Below are positions 26,358 through 35,903 of a stretch of DNA of 64,000 bases, in pieces. This stretch comes from Sulfitobacter sp. BSw21498. Lineage in GTDB: Bacteria > Pseudomonadota > Alphaproteobacteria > Rhodobacterales > Rhodobacteraceae. The stretch lies in the NCBI RefSeq assembly GCF_006064855.1, contig NZ_CP040753.1:2708001-2772000 (forward strand), written 5' to 3'. The stretch's first letter is position 1; the number at the start of each line of letters is the position of its first letter. The position numbers and the translations under genes are program-made. A model generated the notes under the pieces. The model saw only the letters and a program-made list of their open reading frames with translations. It had not been told where the DNA came from and made no database searches.

Positions 26358-26954
26358 TTAGTTGCGCTTGGCGACGGTGGTTTGCGCGGGTGCGCTTGCC
26401 TTCATGCTACGGGTGATCAACTGAGACAGCACCCCGCGCCCAGAGGAGCTTACGATATCGCCGCGTTCCGGACCGTAGACCGCGATGCCGGCGGTTTGTG
26501 TGCCCATCCGCGCCACGCCTCGCCATTGGTTCGGGGAAAGACCGCCCACAGGAATACGCCCTTGAGCGCGGAAAGTGACGTGATTTACGCCCTTTTCCAC
26601 ATTGCTCACGTTTTGCAGCGCGGTTTCTGCCGCGATCTGCTGTGCGCTTGGCAAGGGGCCGGATTTGGACGGGGTCAGGCTGACTGTGATCAACCCGCGC
26701 GGTGCCGCCCCCGCAGAGGCAGGTGCCCCTAACCCGTCACAGCGTGCAACCACGGCAAAGCGGGCTTCGAGGCTGGTCTGGTCGATGCAGAAACCGTCGG
26801 GGGCGACCAATTCGACCCCGCCGGCCATTTTTGCACGCGACAGCGGTGGCTTGGCAGCACCCGAAGACGCGCCAAACCCCTGACCGCCCTCGCAGGCGGT
26901 CAGAAGCACCAGCCCAAGGGCCGCGACCGGACCTTTACAGGTCCATGTAGTCAT
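26358..26954 (-). CDS. Small lipoprotein, function unknown
   Basis: 198 residues with a clear lipobox ([12 protein letters not shown]), so it is probably anchored in a cell-envelope membrane. The mature part contains [16 protein letters not shown] and ARCDGLG, with two cysteines that could pair. No catalytic motif is recognised. Its ATG lies 20 bases inside the 3' end of ilvD in another frame; the long upstream extension of the frame is an ilvD shadow. Coupling to ilvD is a matter of layout and need not mean shared function. Confidence 0.7.
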   Translation of the reverse strand: MTTWTCKGPVAALGLVLLTACEGGQGFGASSGAAKPPLSRAKMAGGVELVAPDGFCIDQTSLEARFAVVARCDGLGAPASAGAAPRGLITVSLTPSKSGPLPSAQQIAAETALQNVSNVEKGVNHVTFRAQGRIPVGGLSPNQWRGVARMGTQTAGIAVYGPERGDIVSSSGRGVLSQLITRSMKASAPAQTTVAKRN

Positions 26955-28701
26955 GGGTTTCCGCCTTTGCGCCGGGATGCGTGACCGCACCCAGATAGGT
27001 TGGGCCCACAAGCTGCGCGTATTTCCACAGTGCGCCGCTTTGGTAGTTGGTCTTGCGCGCACCGGGCCAAGCGGCTTTACGCTCTGCCATTTCATCGTCC
27101 GAGATATCGACCGAGATAGAGCCGGTGATCGCGTTCAACGTGATCATGTCGCCCGCCTTGAGCAGGGCAATCGGGCCGCCATGTGCGGCTTCGGGACCAA
27201 CGTGACCGACGCAGAAACCGCGTGTCGCACCAGAGAAACGGCCGTCAGTGATCAGCGCGACTTTTTTGCCCATGCCCTGACCGGAAAGTGCCGCTGTTGT
27301 CGCCAGCATTTCGCGCATGCCGGGGCCACCGGCGGGGCCTTCGTTGCGGATCACGAACACGTCGCCTTCGCTGTAGGCGCGGTTTTGCACGGCTTCGAAA
27401 GCGTCTTGCTCACATTCAAAGATCAGCGCCGGACCGGTAAACACGATGTCCTCTTCGGACATGCCCGCGATTTTCACGATCGCCCCTTCGGGGGCCAGGT
27501 TGCCCTTCAGGCCCACGACGCCACCGGTTTTGCTGATCGGCGTTTCGATGGCGTGGATGACTTTGCCGTCTGCTTCGCGTTCGATCATGTCCAGCTCTTC
27601 GCCGATAGACCGGCCCGAAACTGTCAGACAGTCAGCGTGCAGCAGCCCAGCCTTGCGCAGTTCCTTCATCACAACAGGCACACCGCCCGCGTCATACAGG
27701 TCTTTCGCCACATGTGACCCGCCGGGTTTCATGTCTACGAAATAGGGCGTGTCGCGGAAGATTTCGCACACATCGCTGAGGTCAAACGAGATGCCCGCCT
27801 CGGCGGCCATGGCTGGCAGGTGCAGGCCGGCATTCGTCGACCCGCCTGTGCATGCAACGATGCGTGCCGCGTTTTCAAACGCTTCGCGGGTACAGATGTC
27901 ACGCGCACGAATGTTCTTTTCGATCAGGTGCATCACCGCTTCGCCCGAGGCGGCCGCATAGGCGTCACGCGATACATAGGGTGCGGGCATGCCCGAAGAG
28001 TTCAACAGCGCAAGGCCGATCGCCTCAGAGACGCAGGCCATGGTGTTGGCGGTGAACTGGCCACCACAGGCACCGGCCGTCGGGCAGGCCACGCGTTCCA
28101 AAATCTCGAGGGCGGCTTGCGACATGCTGCCGTTCTGGTAGTTGCCCACGGCCTCGAACACGTCTTGCACGGTCAAATCACGGCTGGCGAATTCGGCAGG
28201 CACATCCGCACCTTCCGGCACTTTGCCCGGCAGGATCGACCCGCCATACAAGAACACAGACGGCACGTTCAGACGCAGCATCGCCATCATCATGCCGGGC
28301 AGCGATTTGTCGCAGCCCGCAAGTCCGACGATCGCATCGTAACAGTGCCCGCGCATGGTCAGTTCCACGGTGTCGGCAATCGCCTCGCGCGATGCAAGCG
28401 ACGACCGCATGCCCTCGTGGCCCATAGCGATACCGTCGGTCACGGTGATGGTGGTGAATTCGCGCGGCGTACCCTGCTGCGCCTTGACGCCGATCTTGAC
28501 CGCTTGGGCCTGACGGTTCAGCGCGATGTTACACGGGGCCGCTTCGTTCCAGCAGGTTGCCACGCCCACCAGAGGCTGGTGAATCTCTTCTTCGGTCATG
28601 CCCATTGCGTAATAATAGGACCGGTGCGGCGCGCGCTCTGGCCCTTCGGTCACGTGCCGGCTTGGCAGTCTGGATTTATCAAAGCGGGTGTTGGTGGACA
28701 T
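26935..28701 (-). CDS. ilvD: Dihydroxy-acid dehydratase
   Basis: 588 residues. It dehydrates 2,3-dihydroxy-acids in valine, isoleucine and pantothenate synthesis. The iron-sulfur cysteines are visible: [21 protein letters not shown] and [11 protein letters not shown]. Further family motifs are [12 protein letters not shown] and [10 protein letters not shown]. The ATG at 28701 is preceded by AGAGAGG. The stop overlaps the start of the lipoprotein gene downstream. The 154-base gap to the divergent ABC-like gene presumably carries both promoters. Confidence 0.96.
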   Translation of the reverse strand: MSTNTRFDKSRLPSRHVTEGPERAPHRSYYYAMGMTEEEIHQPLVGVATCWNEAAPCNIALNRQAQAVKIGVKAQQGTPREFTTITVTDGIAMGHEGMRSSLASREAIADTVELTMRGHCYDAIVGLAGCDKSLPGMMMAMLRLNVPSVFLYGGSILPGKVPEGADVPAEFASRDLTVQDVFEAVGNYQNGSMSQAALEILERVACPTAGACGGQFTANTMACVSEAIGLALLNSSGMPAPYVSRDAYAAASGEAVMHLIEKNIRARDICTREAFENAARIVACTGGSTNAGLHLPAMAAEAGISFDLSDVCEIFRDTPYFVDMKPGGSHVAKDLYDAGGVPVVMKELRKAGLLHADCLTVSGRSIGEELDMIEREADGKVIHAIETPISKTGGVVGLKGNLAPEGAIVKIAGMSEEDIVFTGPALIFECEQDAFEAVQNRAYSEGDVFVIRNEGPAGGPGMREMLATTAALSGQGMGKKVALITDGRFSGATRGFCVGHVGPEAAHGGPIALLKAGDMITLNAITGSISVDISDDEMAERKAAWPGARKTNYQSGALWKYAQLVGPTYLGAVTHPGAKAETHDYMDL

Positions 28702-28855
28702 GTGGCAGGCCTCTCTGAGTGGACGTTTACACCGGAATAGCCACCCAGACCTGCCGCTGCAAGGCTCAAGCCACCAGTTGAACAGCGGGGGCTCTGCGCG
28801 TAGGTGTTTAGCCGAACCTTGGCTCTGTGCCGCCCCCTAGCGAAAGCGACCCTGC

Positions 28856-31800
28856 ATGGAGCAGTCGATTTTTTCCTTTATTTGGAAATACTCCCGTCGG
28901 GAACAGTTGGTTTTGCTTGTCCTGACGCTGATTACCTTCCCCTTCCTCTATGTCACACTCGAACTGCCCAAGCGTATCATCAACGACGCAATCGGGGCCG
29001 AGACGGATGTGATCGACGCCTTTGGAATGTCGTTCAGTCAGGTGCAATTCCTGATGCTGCTGTGTTTTGCCTATCTGTTTGCGGTGCTGATCCACGGTCT
29101 GATGAAGATGCGTCTGAACACGATGAAAGGCGTCTTGGCTGAACGGCTTTTGCGGCGGTTCCGGTATCAGCTGATCGCCCGCATGATGCGGTTTCCACGC
29201 AGCTATTACGAAAATACCAGCCAAGGCGAACTGGTGTCGATGGTAACCTCGGAGGCGGAGCCGATGGGGGGGTTGATGGGCGATGCCGTTGCCCAACCCG
29301 TATTTCAGGCGGGGCAGATGTTGATCATCTTGCTGTTCCTCTTTTTGCAATCCCCGTGGTTCGGACTGGCAGGCGTCGCGCTGATCCCGTTGCAGGCCTA
29401 TCTGATCCCGATGTTGCAGCGGCAGATCAACCTGCTGAACAAAGACCGCATCAGAGAGGTGCGGCACCTGTCGTCGGAGATTGGCGAAACCGCGGCCGGC
29501 ATCACGGACCTGCGCACCAATGGCGGCTGGCGCTACCGTTTGGCGTTGTTCACCGACCGGCTGGGGTACTTGTTCGAGATCCGCTTTCAGATCTACCAAA
29601 AGAAATTCTTTATGAAGTTTTTGAACAACTTCATCACCCAGCTTACGCCGTTCTTTTTCTATGCTGTCGGGGGCTATCTTGCGATTAAGGGACAGATCAC
29701 CGTGGGCGCGCTGGTCGCGGCGCTGGCAGCCTACAAGGATTTGTCCAGCCCGTGGAAAGAGTTGCTAACCTACTACAACCAAACGCAGGATATGTCGCTG
29801 CGGTGGGATGTGGTCGTTGAACGGTTTGCGCCACGCGGAGAGATTGACGCAAGCCTGTTCGAGGGCGAGCCTGCCGAAATCCCCCACCTGCGCGGAGCTA
29901 TCGTGCTTGAACACGTGTCCCTGCGCACACCGGATGGTAATACGATCTTGGACGATCTCAACCTCGAGATTCCCAAGGGCGCACGGGTGGCAATCGAGAT
30001 GCCCAACCAGACCGAACGCACCGCCTTGGCAGAGCTTCTGACCCGAGAGGCGTTACCGAGCCGCGGTCGGATCACCATGGCAGGGCATAATCTTGCAGAG
30101 CTGCATCAGGCGGTGTTGGCCGCACGCATCGGCTATGCCCATTCGAACCCCTATTTGTTTCAGGGCACTGTCGGGGATAACCTGCTGATGTCGCTCAGGT
30201 CGAGCCCCAAGACCGTGCTGTGGGACCCGAAAATGACCGACCGCGCGGCGATAGAAACGCAGCGATCGGGCAACAGTCTGGACAGCACCAAAGCCGATTG
30301 GCTGGATCCGGGGCTGGCCAATTTGAACACCCGCTCCGATATTTATGACTGGTGGTATCAACTGGTCAGCGCCGTGGGCACCCAGGACGTGATGTTCCGC
30401 GCCATGGCCGTCGACCGGATGAATCCTGAGAAACACCCCGAACTTGCGGCGCGTGTCGTAGCCTTGCGTGACGAGGTGCACGAGCGGCTCAAGGAACAGG
30501 GGCTTGATAAAGTGGTGCACCGCTTTGATCCCGACCGGTTCAACCCGGCGTTGGCGCTTGGGGGTAACCTGATGTTCGCCGCGCCGATCCGCAGCATTTC
30601 GCAAGCCGGTCTCGCGTTGGAACGCAGCTTTCTGGCGATGATCATTGAACAGGGGCTTGCCGAGCAGGGGATCGCGATTTCCCAGACGCTGGTGGAAACG
30701 CTGCACCAAACCTTTGGCCGGGATGGCACAGACCACCCGCTGTTTACCGCCCTTGGCATCGAAGAAGAGCTGTACGATCAACTGGTCGACATTGCGCTGC
30801 GCCGCCGCGCCAACGGTGACGAAGCGCTAAGCGAGGATGAATTTTCGCTGCTTCTGACGGTGCCCTTTGCCTTCACCGCCGAACAGATCGGCCCTGCATT
30901 TCCCGAAACCTTTAAGGATGAAATCCTCAGGATCCGTAAAAATCAGGGGGCCGCGATGCGCGAACGGGCACGCGACCTGTTCGTACCGATTGCGTCCGAC
31001 CAATATTTGCCGCGCCTGACTGTGCTTGAAAACGCGCTGTACGGCCGGATATCTGCTGTGGCGGGTCTGCAGGCTGATCTTATCCTTGATGTGGTGTCGG
31101 ATGTGTTCAAGAAACACGGTCTGCAACAGGATGTGGCGCTGAATGTCTTTGATCTACCAGTCAGTATCGGCGGGTCGAACATATCGACGATGTTTCAAGA
31201 ACGGGCAGGGTTCAGCCGCGCAGCGATGAAGCGCCCGGATATTTTGATCCTGAACCAGTCCCTCGCGGGTCATGATGCCGAAGGTCTTTCGCGCTTGCGC
31301 AACAAGATAGGTGAACTGCTGCCCGAAACGACCCAGATTTTCATGAACACCACATTCGCCAATCCCGATGATTTTGACGTCTACATCAAAATACGCGGCG
31401 GGCGCGTTGATGGTCTGGCACAGGTCGATACGCCGAACCAGGATGACAGTATTTCCGATGATTTACGGCGCAAACTTCGGATCATCGCGCGCAACGAATT
31501 GTTCGGAAACCTCGACTCGCGCAATCAAAGGCTGCTGGCTTTTGCAGCGCAGTGGTTCTCTGTCGACAAAGGAGAGGTGATCTTTGCGCAGGACCAGCGC
31601 CCGGATGCCGTATATCTGTGTCTGGCGGGCAAGGGAGAGCTGACCTGGCGTGACCCCGAAGGCTTGGCGCATCACGTGTCGACCGTCGAAAAGGGCCGCT
31701 TGATCGGTGACCTTGCGGTCATCGTCAACGAGCCGCGGCAGATGGATTTTGTCGCGCTTGAAGACAGCCGGTTCCTGCGGATCGGGGCAGATCAGTTCCG

Positions 31801-31957
31801 ATCGGTGGTCGAAAACGACCGTGTCATTCTGCTGAGCCTCCTGCGGACGGTGTCGGGCCACCTGACCAACGCCGCCGACTTGCTTCGTGCGGCACGGGTG
31901 GATATCCCGCGCGAAGATGAACCGTTGCCCCCGCCCGTAGGAGATGACCCCACGTGA
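28856..31957 (+). CDS. ABC-exporter-like membrane protein with degenerate nucleotide-binding domain and C-terminal cNMP-binding-type domain
   Basis: 1033 residues. An ABC exporter transmembrane domain (about 1-310, six spans) starts the protein. The nucleotide-binding domain that follows has lost its catalytic motifs. Walker A reads EMPNQTERTALAE near residue 380 with no GxxGxGKS/T. The Q-loop region is NPYLFQGTVGDNL (near 430). The signature is SIGGSNISTMFQERAGFSRAA (near 770), Walker B reads DILILNQSLAG (Asp-Glu changed to Asn-Gln, near 797), and the switch His is replaced (FMNTTF). About 290 extra residues (roughly 440-725) separate Q-loop and signature. A cyclic-nucleotide-binding-type domain closes the protein (about 880-1015). 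It probably does not hydrolyse ATP normally; a sensor or scaffold role is inferred. The stop overlaps the CPBP protease start. Confidence 0.85.
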   Translation: MEQSIFSFIWKYSRREQLVLLVLTLITFPFLYVTLELPKRIINDAIGAETDVIDAFGMSFSQVQFLMLLCFAYLFAVLIHGLMKMRLNTMKGVLAERLLRRFRYQLIARMMRFPRSYYENTSQGELVSMVTSEAEPMGGLMGDAVAQPVFQAGQMLIILLFLFLQSPWFGLAGVALIPLQAYLIPMLQRQINLLNKDRIREVRHLSSEIGETAAGITDLRTNGGWRYRLALFTDRLGYLFEIRFQIYQKKFFMKFLNNFITQLTPFFFYAVGGYLAIKGQITVGALVAALAAYKDLSSPWKELLTYYNQTQDMSLRWDVVVERFAPRGEIDASLFEGEPAEIPHLRGAIVLEHVSLRTPDGNTILDDLNLEIPKGARVAIEMPNQTERTALAELLTREALPSRGRITMAGHNLAELHQAVLAARIGYAHSNPYLFQGTVGDNLLMSLRSSPKTVLWDPKMTDRAAIETQRSGNSLDSTKADWLDPGLANLNTRSDIYDWWYQLVSAVGTQDVMFRAMAVDRMNPEKHPELAARVVALRDEVHERLKEQGLDKVVHRFDPDRFNPALALGGNLMFAAPIRSISQAGLALERSFLAMIIEQGLAEQGIAISQTLVETLHQTFGRDGTDHPLFTALGIEEELYDQLVDIALRRRANGDEALSEDEFSLLLTVPFAFTAEQIGPAFPETFKDEILRIRKNQGAAMRERARDLFVPIASDQYLPRLTVLENALYGRISAVAGLQADLILDVVSDVFKKHGLQQDVALNVFDLPVSIGGSNISTMFQERAGFSRAAMKRPDILILNQSLAGHDAEGLSRLRNKIGELLPETTQIFMNTTFANPDDFDVYIKIRGGRVDGLAQVDTPNQDDSISDDLRRKLRIIARNELFGNLDSRNQRLLAFAAQWFSVDKGEVIFAQDQRPDAVYLCLAGKGELTWRDPEGLAHHVSTVEKGRLIGDLAVIVNEPRQMDFVALEDSRFLRIGADQFRSVVENDRVILLSLLRTVSGHLTNAADLLRAARVDIPREDEPLPPPVGDDPT

Positions 31958-32844
31958 CCCGATACGCTGCCCACAAAGCCTTTATCGCGCCGGCGATTCC
32001 TTCGGCAGCACCGTGGCGTCTGATCGTCGGATTTCTGGCGGCAACCGCGATCTATCTGCTGCTGAACAACCTGATGTTCACGACGCTGTTCAAACTGATG
32101 GGCCCGCGTGCGGATGGTTTCTATGACAGTTTGTTGACGGGCCAAACGCCCATGGCGATGCTTTTGCTGCTTGGCAGTTTCGGCCTGATGACTGTCGGCG
32201 TGGCAGTGGTGGCGCGCCTGATCCACAAACGTCCCGTGCGCGGCCTGATGGGGCCGGCACATCTGGTGGCACCGCAATTCTGGTCCGTGCTCAAGATACT
32301 GGTGCTGCTGGGGGTGGTCACATATCTGCTGCCACCGTGGAACCTTGGGGCACCCTATGTGCCCAACCTTGCGCTTGGCACGTGGCTGCTGCTGCTCCCA
32401 TTTTCTCTGTTGGGGGTGCTCGTACAGGTCAGTGCCGAAGAGATCGTCTTTCGCGGATATGTACAACAGCAGCTTGCGGCACGGTTTAGCTCGCCGCTGG
32501 TGTGGATGGTGTTGCCGGCGGTGATTTTCGCGCTTGGCCACTATCTGCCTGATCAGGCCGGCGAAAATGCGCTGGTTATCGCGCTGTGGGCCGGTGTTTT
32601 TGGCATGCTGATGGCGGATCTGACTGCGCGGGCGGGGTCGTTGGGGCCCGCTATTGCCGTGCATTTTTGTAATAATGTCGCGGCCATCGTGATCACCTCT
32701 ATGCCTGATGATCTGTCGGGTCTGGCGCTGTATCTGACCCCCTTTGGAATGAACGACACCGAGGCCTTGCGCGCTTGGTTGCCCGTCGATTTCGCGCTGA
32801 TGATGGTCAGCTGGCTTGCCGCGCGGCTGGCGATCCGGCGTTGA
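31954..32844 (+). CDS. CPBP family intramembrane metalloprotease
   Basis: 296 residues with about eight membrane spans. The CPBP (Abi/Rce1-like) motifs are present: EEIVFRGYVQQQL, then FALGHY and VHFCNN, which supply the Glu and His residues of the intramembrane metal site. The GTG start overlaps the stop of the pseudo-ABC gene (GTGA), implying coupled translation and a shared task. Bacterial members process membrane peptides or act as scaffolds; the substrate here is unknown. accD follows 58 bases downstream on the same strand. Confidence 0.87.
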   Translation: MTRYAAHKAFIAPAIPSAAPWRLIVGFLAATAIYLLLNNLMFTTLFKLMGPRADGFYDSLLTGQTPMAMLLLLGSFGLMTVGVAVVARLIHKRPVRGLMGPAHLVAPQFWSVLKILVLLGVVTYLLPPWNLGAPYVPNLALGTWLLLLPFSLLGVLVQVSAEEIVFRGYVQQQLAARFSSPLVWMVLPAVIFALGHYLPDQAGENALVIALWAGVFGMLMADLTARAGSLGPAIAVHFCNNVAAIVITSMPDDLSGLALYLTPFGMNDTEALRAWLPVDFALMMVSWLAARLAIRR

Positions 32845-32902
32845 TTGCAATTTACATCGCGTCAGCTTATCTGGAAAGCGAAACTGGAAGCAAAGGTTCA
32901 CC

Positions 32903-33889
32903 ATGAACTGGATCAACAACTACGTCCGTCCCCGGATTAATTCGATCTTCTCGCGTCGCGAGACGCCGGACAATCTGTGGACGAAATGCGAAGAATGCGG
33001 CACCATGCTGTTCCACCGCGAGGTGTCGGACAACCTGAACGTCTGCACCAGCTGTGGTCACCACATGGCGATTACCCCGCGCGAACGGTTCAAAGCGTTG
33101 TTCGACGGCGGCATTTTTACCGAGGTAAAAGTCCCCGCGCCAACGCCGGACCCGTTGCATTTTCGCGATCAAAAGAAATACCCTGACCGCATGAAGGCCG
33201 CCCAAAAGCAGACGGGCGAAGCCGAGGCTATGCTGGTCGCCACCGGTGAAATCGGCCGCACGCAAATCGTTGCGGCGGGGCAGGATTTCTCGTTCATGGC
33301 CGGGTCCATGGGCATGTATGTCGGGAACGCCATCATTGCCGCCGCCGAAAAGGCGGTAAAGCTGAAATGCCCGCTAGTGCTCTTCTCCGCAGCAGGTGGC
33401 GCGCGTATGCAAGAAGGCATCCTGAGCCTGATGCAGATGCCCCGCACGACGATCGCTGTGCAGATGCTGAAAGAAGCGGGGCTGCCCTATATTGTCGTGC
33501 TGACGCACCCCACCACGGGCGGCGTCACTGCGAGCTATGCGATGTTGGGCGACGTGCAGATTGCCGAACCTAATGCGCTGATCTGCTTTGCCGGACCTCG
33601 GGTCATCGAACAGACCATCCGCGAAAAGCTGCCCGAAGGGTTCCAACGTGCCGAATATCTGCTGGATCACGGGATGCTGGACCGCGTGACGCCGCGCACA
33701 AAGATGCGCGACGAGCTGATAGATATCACGCGCATGCTGATGAAGCTGCCTCCTGCGGTACGGGGTGATCTGCCGGCACCCACCGAGGGCGGCGACCTAT
33801 CCCATGCGTTGACCCCCGCACCTGAGGCCGACACCCCAGCTGTTGCTGCGCCGACCAAGGGTACGGCTTCGAACGCCAAAGCGAAATGA
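32903..33889 (+). CDS. accD: Acetyl-CoA carboxylase carboxyltransferase subunit beta
   Basis: 328 residues. It pairs with AccA to transfer CO2 from carboxybiotin to acetyl-CoA in fatty acid synthesis. The N-terminal zinc ribbon uses Cys29, Cys32, Cys48 and Cys51 (KCEECG ... CTSCGHH). The crotonase-fold carboxyltransferase follows (FSAAGGARMQEGILSLMQM, HPTTGGVTASYAMLGD). A Pro/Ala-rich tail after about residue 290 is not part of the enzyme core. The ATG at 32903 was chosen by homology; the longer frame runs into the CPBP gene. The stop overlaps folC (ATGA), the usual accD-folC pair. Confidence 0.96.
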   Translation: MNWINNYVRPRINSIFSRRETPDNLWTKCEECGTMLFHREVSDNLNVCTSCGHHMAITPRERFKALFDGGIFTEVKVPAPTPDPLHFRDQKKYPDRMKAAQKQTGEAEAMLVATGEIGRTQIVAAGQDFSFMAGSMGMYVGNAIIAAAEKAVKLKCPLVLFSAAGGARMQEGILSLMQMPRTTIAVQMLKEAGLPYIVVLTHPTTGGVTASYAMLGDVQIAEPNALICFAGPRVIEQTIREKLPEGFQRAEYLLDHGMLDRVTPRTKMRDELIDITRMLMKLPPAVRGDLPAPTEGGDLSHALTPAPEADTPAVAAPTKGTASNAKAK

Positions 33890-35160
33890 CGCAGAAGACA
33901 TCGGATGCAGTGCTGGCGCGCATGATGGCGCTGCATCCCAAGATCATCGATCTGACGCTGGATCGCATGTGGCGGTTGCTTGATGCTTTGGGTAACCCAC
34001 AGAATGATCTGCCGCCCGTCATCCACATCGCTGGGACCAACGGCAAGGGCTCTACCCAAGCAATGATCCGCGCCGGGCTTGAGGCCGATGGCCATCGCGT
34101 GCATGCGTATACTTCACCGCATCTCGCGCGTTTTCACGAACGCATTCGCCTTGCCGGAGCGCTGATTTCCGAAGCCGCGCTGACTGAACTGCTGGATGAA
34201 TGCTATGCCGCGAACAATGGCGAAAGCATTACATATTTCGAGATCACAACCTGCGCCGCACTGCTGGCGTTTGCCCGTACTCCGGCGGAGTATACCTTGC
34301 TTGAAGTCGGGCTTGGCGGGCGTCTCGATGCGACGAATGTTGTGGACCAACCTGCGTTGACAGTGATCACGCCGGTGTCCATCGATCACCAGCAGTTTCT
34401 GGGCACGACCCTGCCCGAGATCGCAGGCGAAAAAGCTGGCATCATCAAGCGGCGCGTCCCTTGCGTTGTCGGCCCTCAACAAGACGCGGCCCTCGAGGTG
34501 ATAGAGGCGCAAGCCGCCCGCCATCACGCCCCGATCCTCGCCTACGGCCAGCAGTGGCATGTCGGGCAAGAGGCCGGTCGTATGGTCTATCAGGATGACG
34601 CGGGGCTGCTTGACCTGCCCAAACCTAACCTATTGGGCGCACACCAGATTTCTAATGCGGGTGCGGCTTTGGCAGCGCTAAGGCAGTTGGGTGTCTCGGC
34701 CGAGGCCTGCGAGGCAGCCGTCACCCGTGCCGCGTGGCCTGCACGAATGCAGCGGTTGCGCGAAGGGCCATTGGTCGACAGCGCACCCAAGGCTGAATTA
34801 TGGCTGGACGGGGGGCATAATCCGGCTGCGGGCGATGCGATCGCGGCTGTCCTGGACGCACTTCCCGCGCGGCCGACGTATCTCATTTGTGGCATGTTGA
34901 ATACAAAGGACATCGGCGGCTATCTGCGCCCATTGGCGGGGCATGCAGAAAAGCTGTTTGCGGTATCCATTCCGGGAGAGGCGGCGACCCTGCCCGCAGA
35001 AGAAACCGCGCGGGCTGCAGCCGAGGCCGGATTGTCCGCACATGAAGCGCTCGGGGTGGCCGAGGCACTAGCGACGATCGTCGCGGATGTGCCTCATGCA
35101 CGGGTGCTGATTTGTGGATCGCTTTATCTGGCCGGAGCGATTTTGCGGGAAAACGGATAG
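33886..35160 (+). CDS. folC: Bifunctional folylpolyglutamate synthase / dihydrofolate synthase
   Basis: 424 residues, Mur ligase-like. It adds glutamate to dihydropteroate and folates. The P-loop is IAGTNGKGSTQAM (about residues 46-58); HERIRLAGALIS and LLEVGLGGRLDATNVV follow. The central SIDHQQFLGTTLPEIAGEKAGI segment and the C-terminal WLDGGHNPAAGDA complete the family pattern. Translation is coupled to accD. The 95 bases after the stop lead to a gene of unknown function; no terminator is evident. Confidence 0.95.
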   Translation: MTQKTSDAVLARMMALHPKIIDLTLDRMWRLLDALGNPQNDLPPVIHIAGTNGKGSTQAMIRAGLEADGHRVHAYTSPHLARFHERIRLAGALISEAALTELLDECYAANNGESITYFEITTCAALLAFARTPAEYTLLEVGLGGRLDATNVVDQPALTVITPVSIDHQQFLGTTLPEIAGEKAGIIKRRVPCVVGPQQDAALEVIEAQAARHHAPILAYGQQWHVGQEAGRMVYQDDAGLLDLPKPNLLGAHQISNAGAALAALRQLGVSAEACEAAVTRAAWPARMQRLREGPLVDSAPKAELWLDGGHNPAAGDAIAAVLDALPARPTYLICGMLNTKDIGGYLRPLAGHAEKLFAVSIPGEAATLPAEETARAAAEAGLSAHEALGVAEALATIVADVPHARVLICGSLYLAGAILRENG

Positions 35161-35255
35161 CGTTTTAACTAATAGAATTGGCTATATTTACGATTTATAG
35201 GGGATTTGCGTACTAGGTTCCGAGGGTAACTTTTTGCCTTTGGGGGGCCAATGCA

Positions 35256-35903
35256 ATGATCAAACCATATCAGAATTTCCCTGCGCTGCGCAGGATCGCT
35301 TTCGGACATCTACAACTGATTGCGATCTTTATAGGGGTGACGTTCATCGTCGATCACTGGCGGTCGGCGGATGGCGCTAATGTTGTGCAGGGCTATATCA
35401 ACGGGGGGGTGTCACGCCCGTCTGTCGGTGGGCCCGCCTTTGTGCCGCTGTCGCCGGCAGCGCTGCTGAACAAGATGCACAAGGATGCTTCGTTCGACGT
35501 CGCCCATGCGGTAAGCGCGATCGTGCAGTCTTTTGACGACACACGACAGGGACAAGTGCTTGAATCCTATTTGATCTGGGCAATCAGTACAGAACGGTCG
35601 GACAGCTATATCGACACCCTATTAAATAGCGCGGCAGCCAAGGGCGATTTCAATGTTCCGTTGGCGCTGACAACCCCGTCAGGTGCATTCAATACTGCTG
35701 GTTTTCTCACCTCGGTTGTTATTGCGGAACGCAAAGCACTTGCAGCTCGTGATGCGGCCAGCGATCAACAAGCCACATCGCAGGAAGGCCAGCGGATCAA
35801 CCGGTCGGTCGCATTCTATCACAGTCAGGCTGCACCAGTGCGTCTGGCAGCGTTTGACCCATCAAGCAGCTGGGTGACCTCAGGGGGGCAGCAGCGCAAT
35901 TAA
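35256..35903 (+). CDS. Single-pass membrane protein of unknown function
   Basis: 215 residues; not recognised. A hydrophobic segment at about 19-34 (LQLIAIFIGVTFIV) is a probable uncleaved anchor, which would place the rest in the periplasm. The rest is polar, with an Ala/Gln-rich helical part (VIAERKALAARDAASDQQAT). There are no cysteines and no metal-site pattern. GGGGGG lies upstream of the ATG. Its stop codon overlaps that of the convergent zapE, so the two mRNAs meet tail to tail. Confidence 0.65.
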   Translation: MIKPYQNFPALRRIAFGHLQLIAIFIGVTFIVDHWRSADGANVVQGYINGGVSRPSVGGPAFVPLSPAALLNKMHKDASFDVAHAVSAIVQSFDDTRQGQVLESYLIWAISTERSDSYIDTLLNSAAAKGDFNVPLALTTPSGAFNTAGFLTSVVIAERKALAARDAASDQQATSQEGQRINRSVAFYHSQAAPVRLAAFDPSSSWVTSGGQQRN

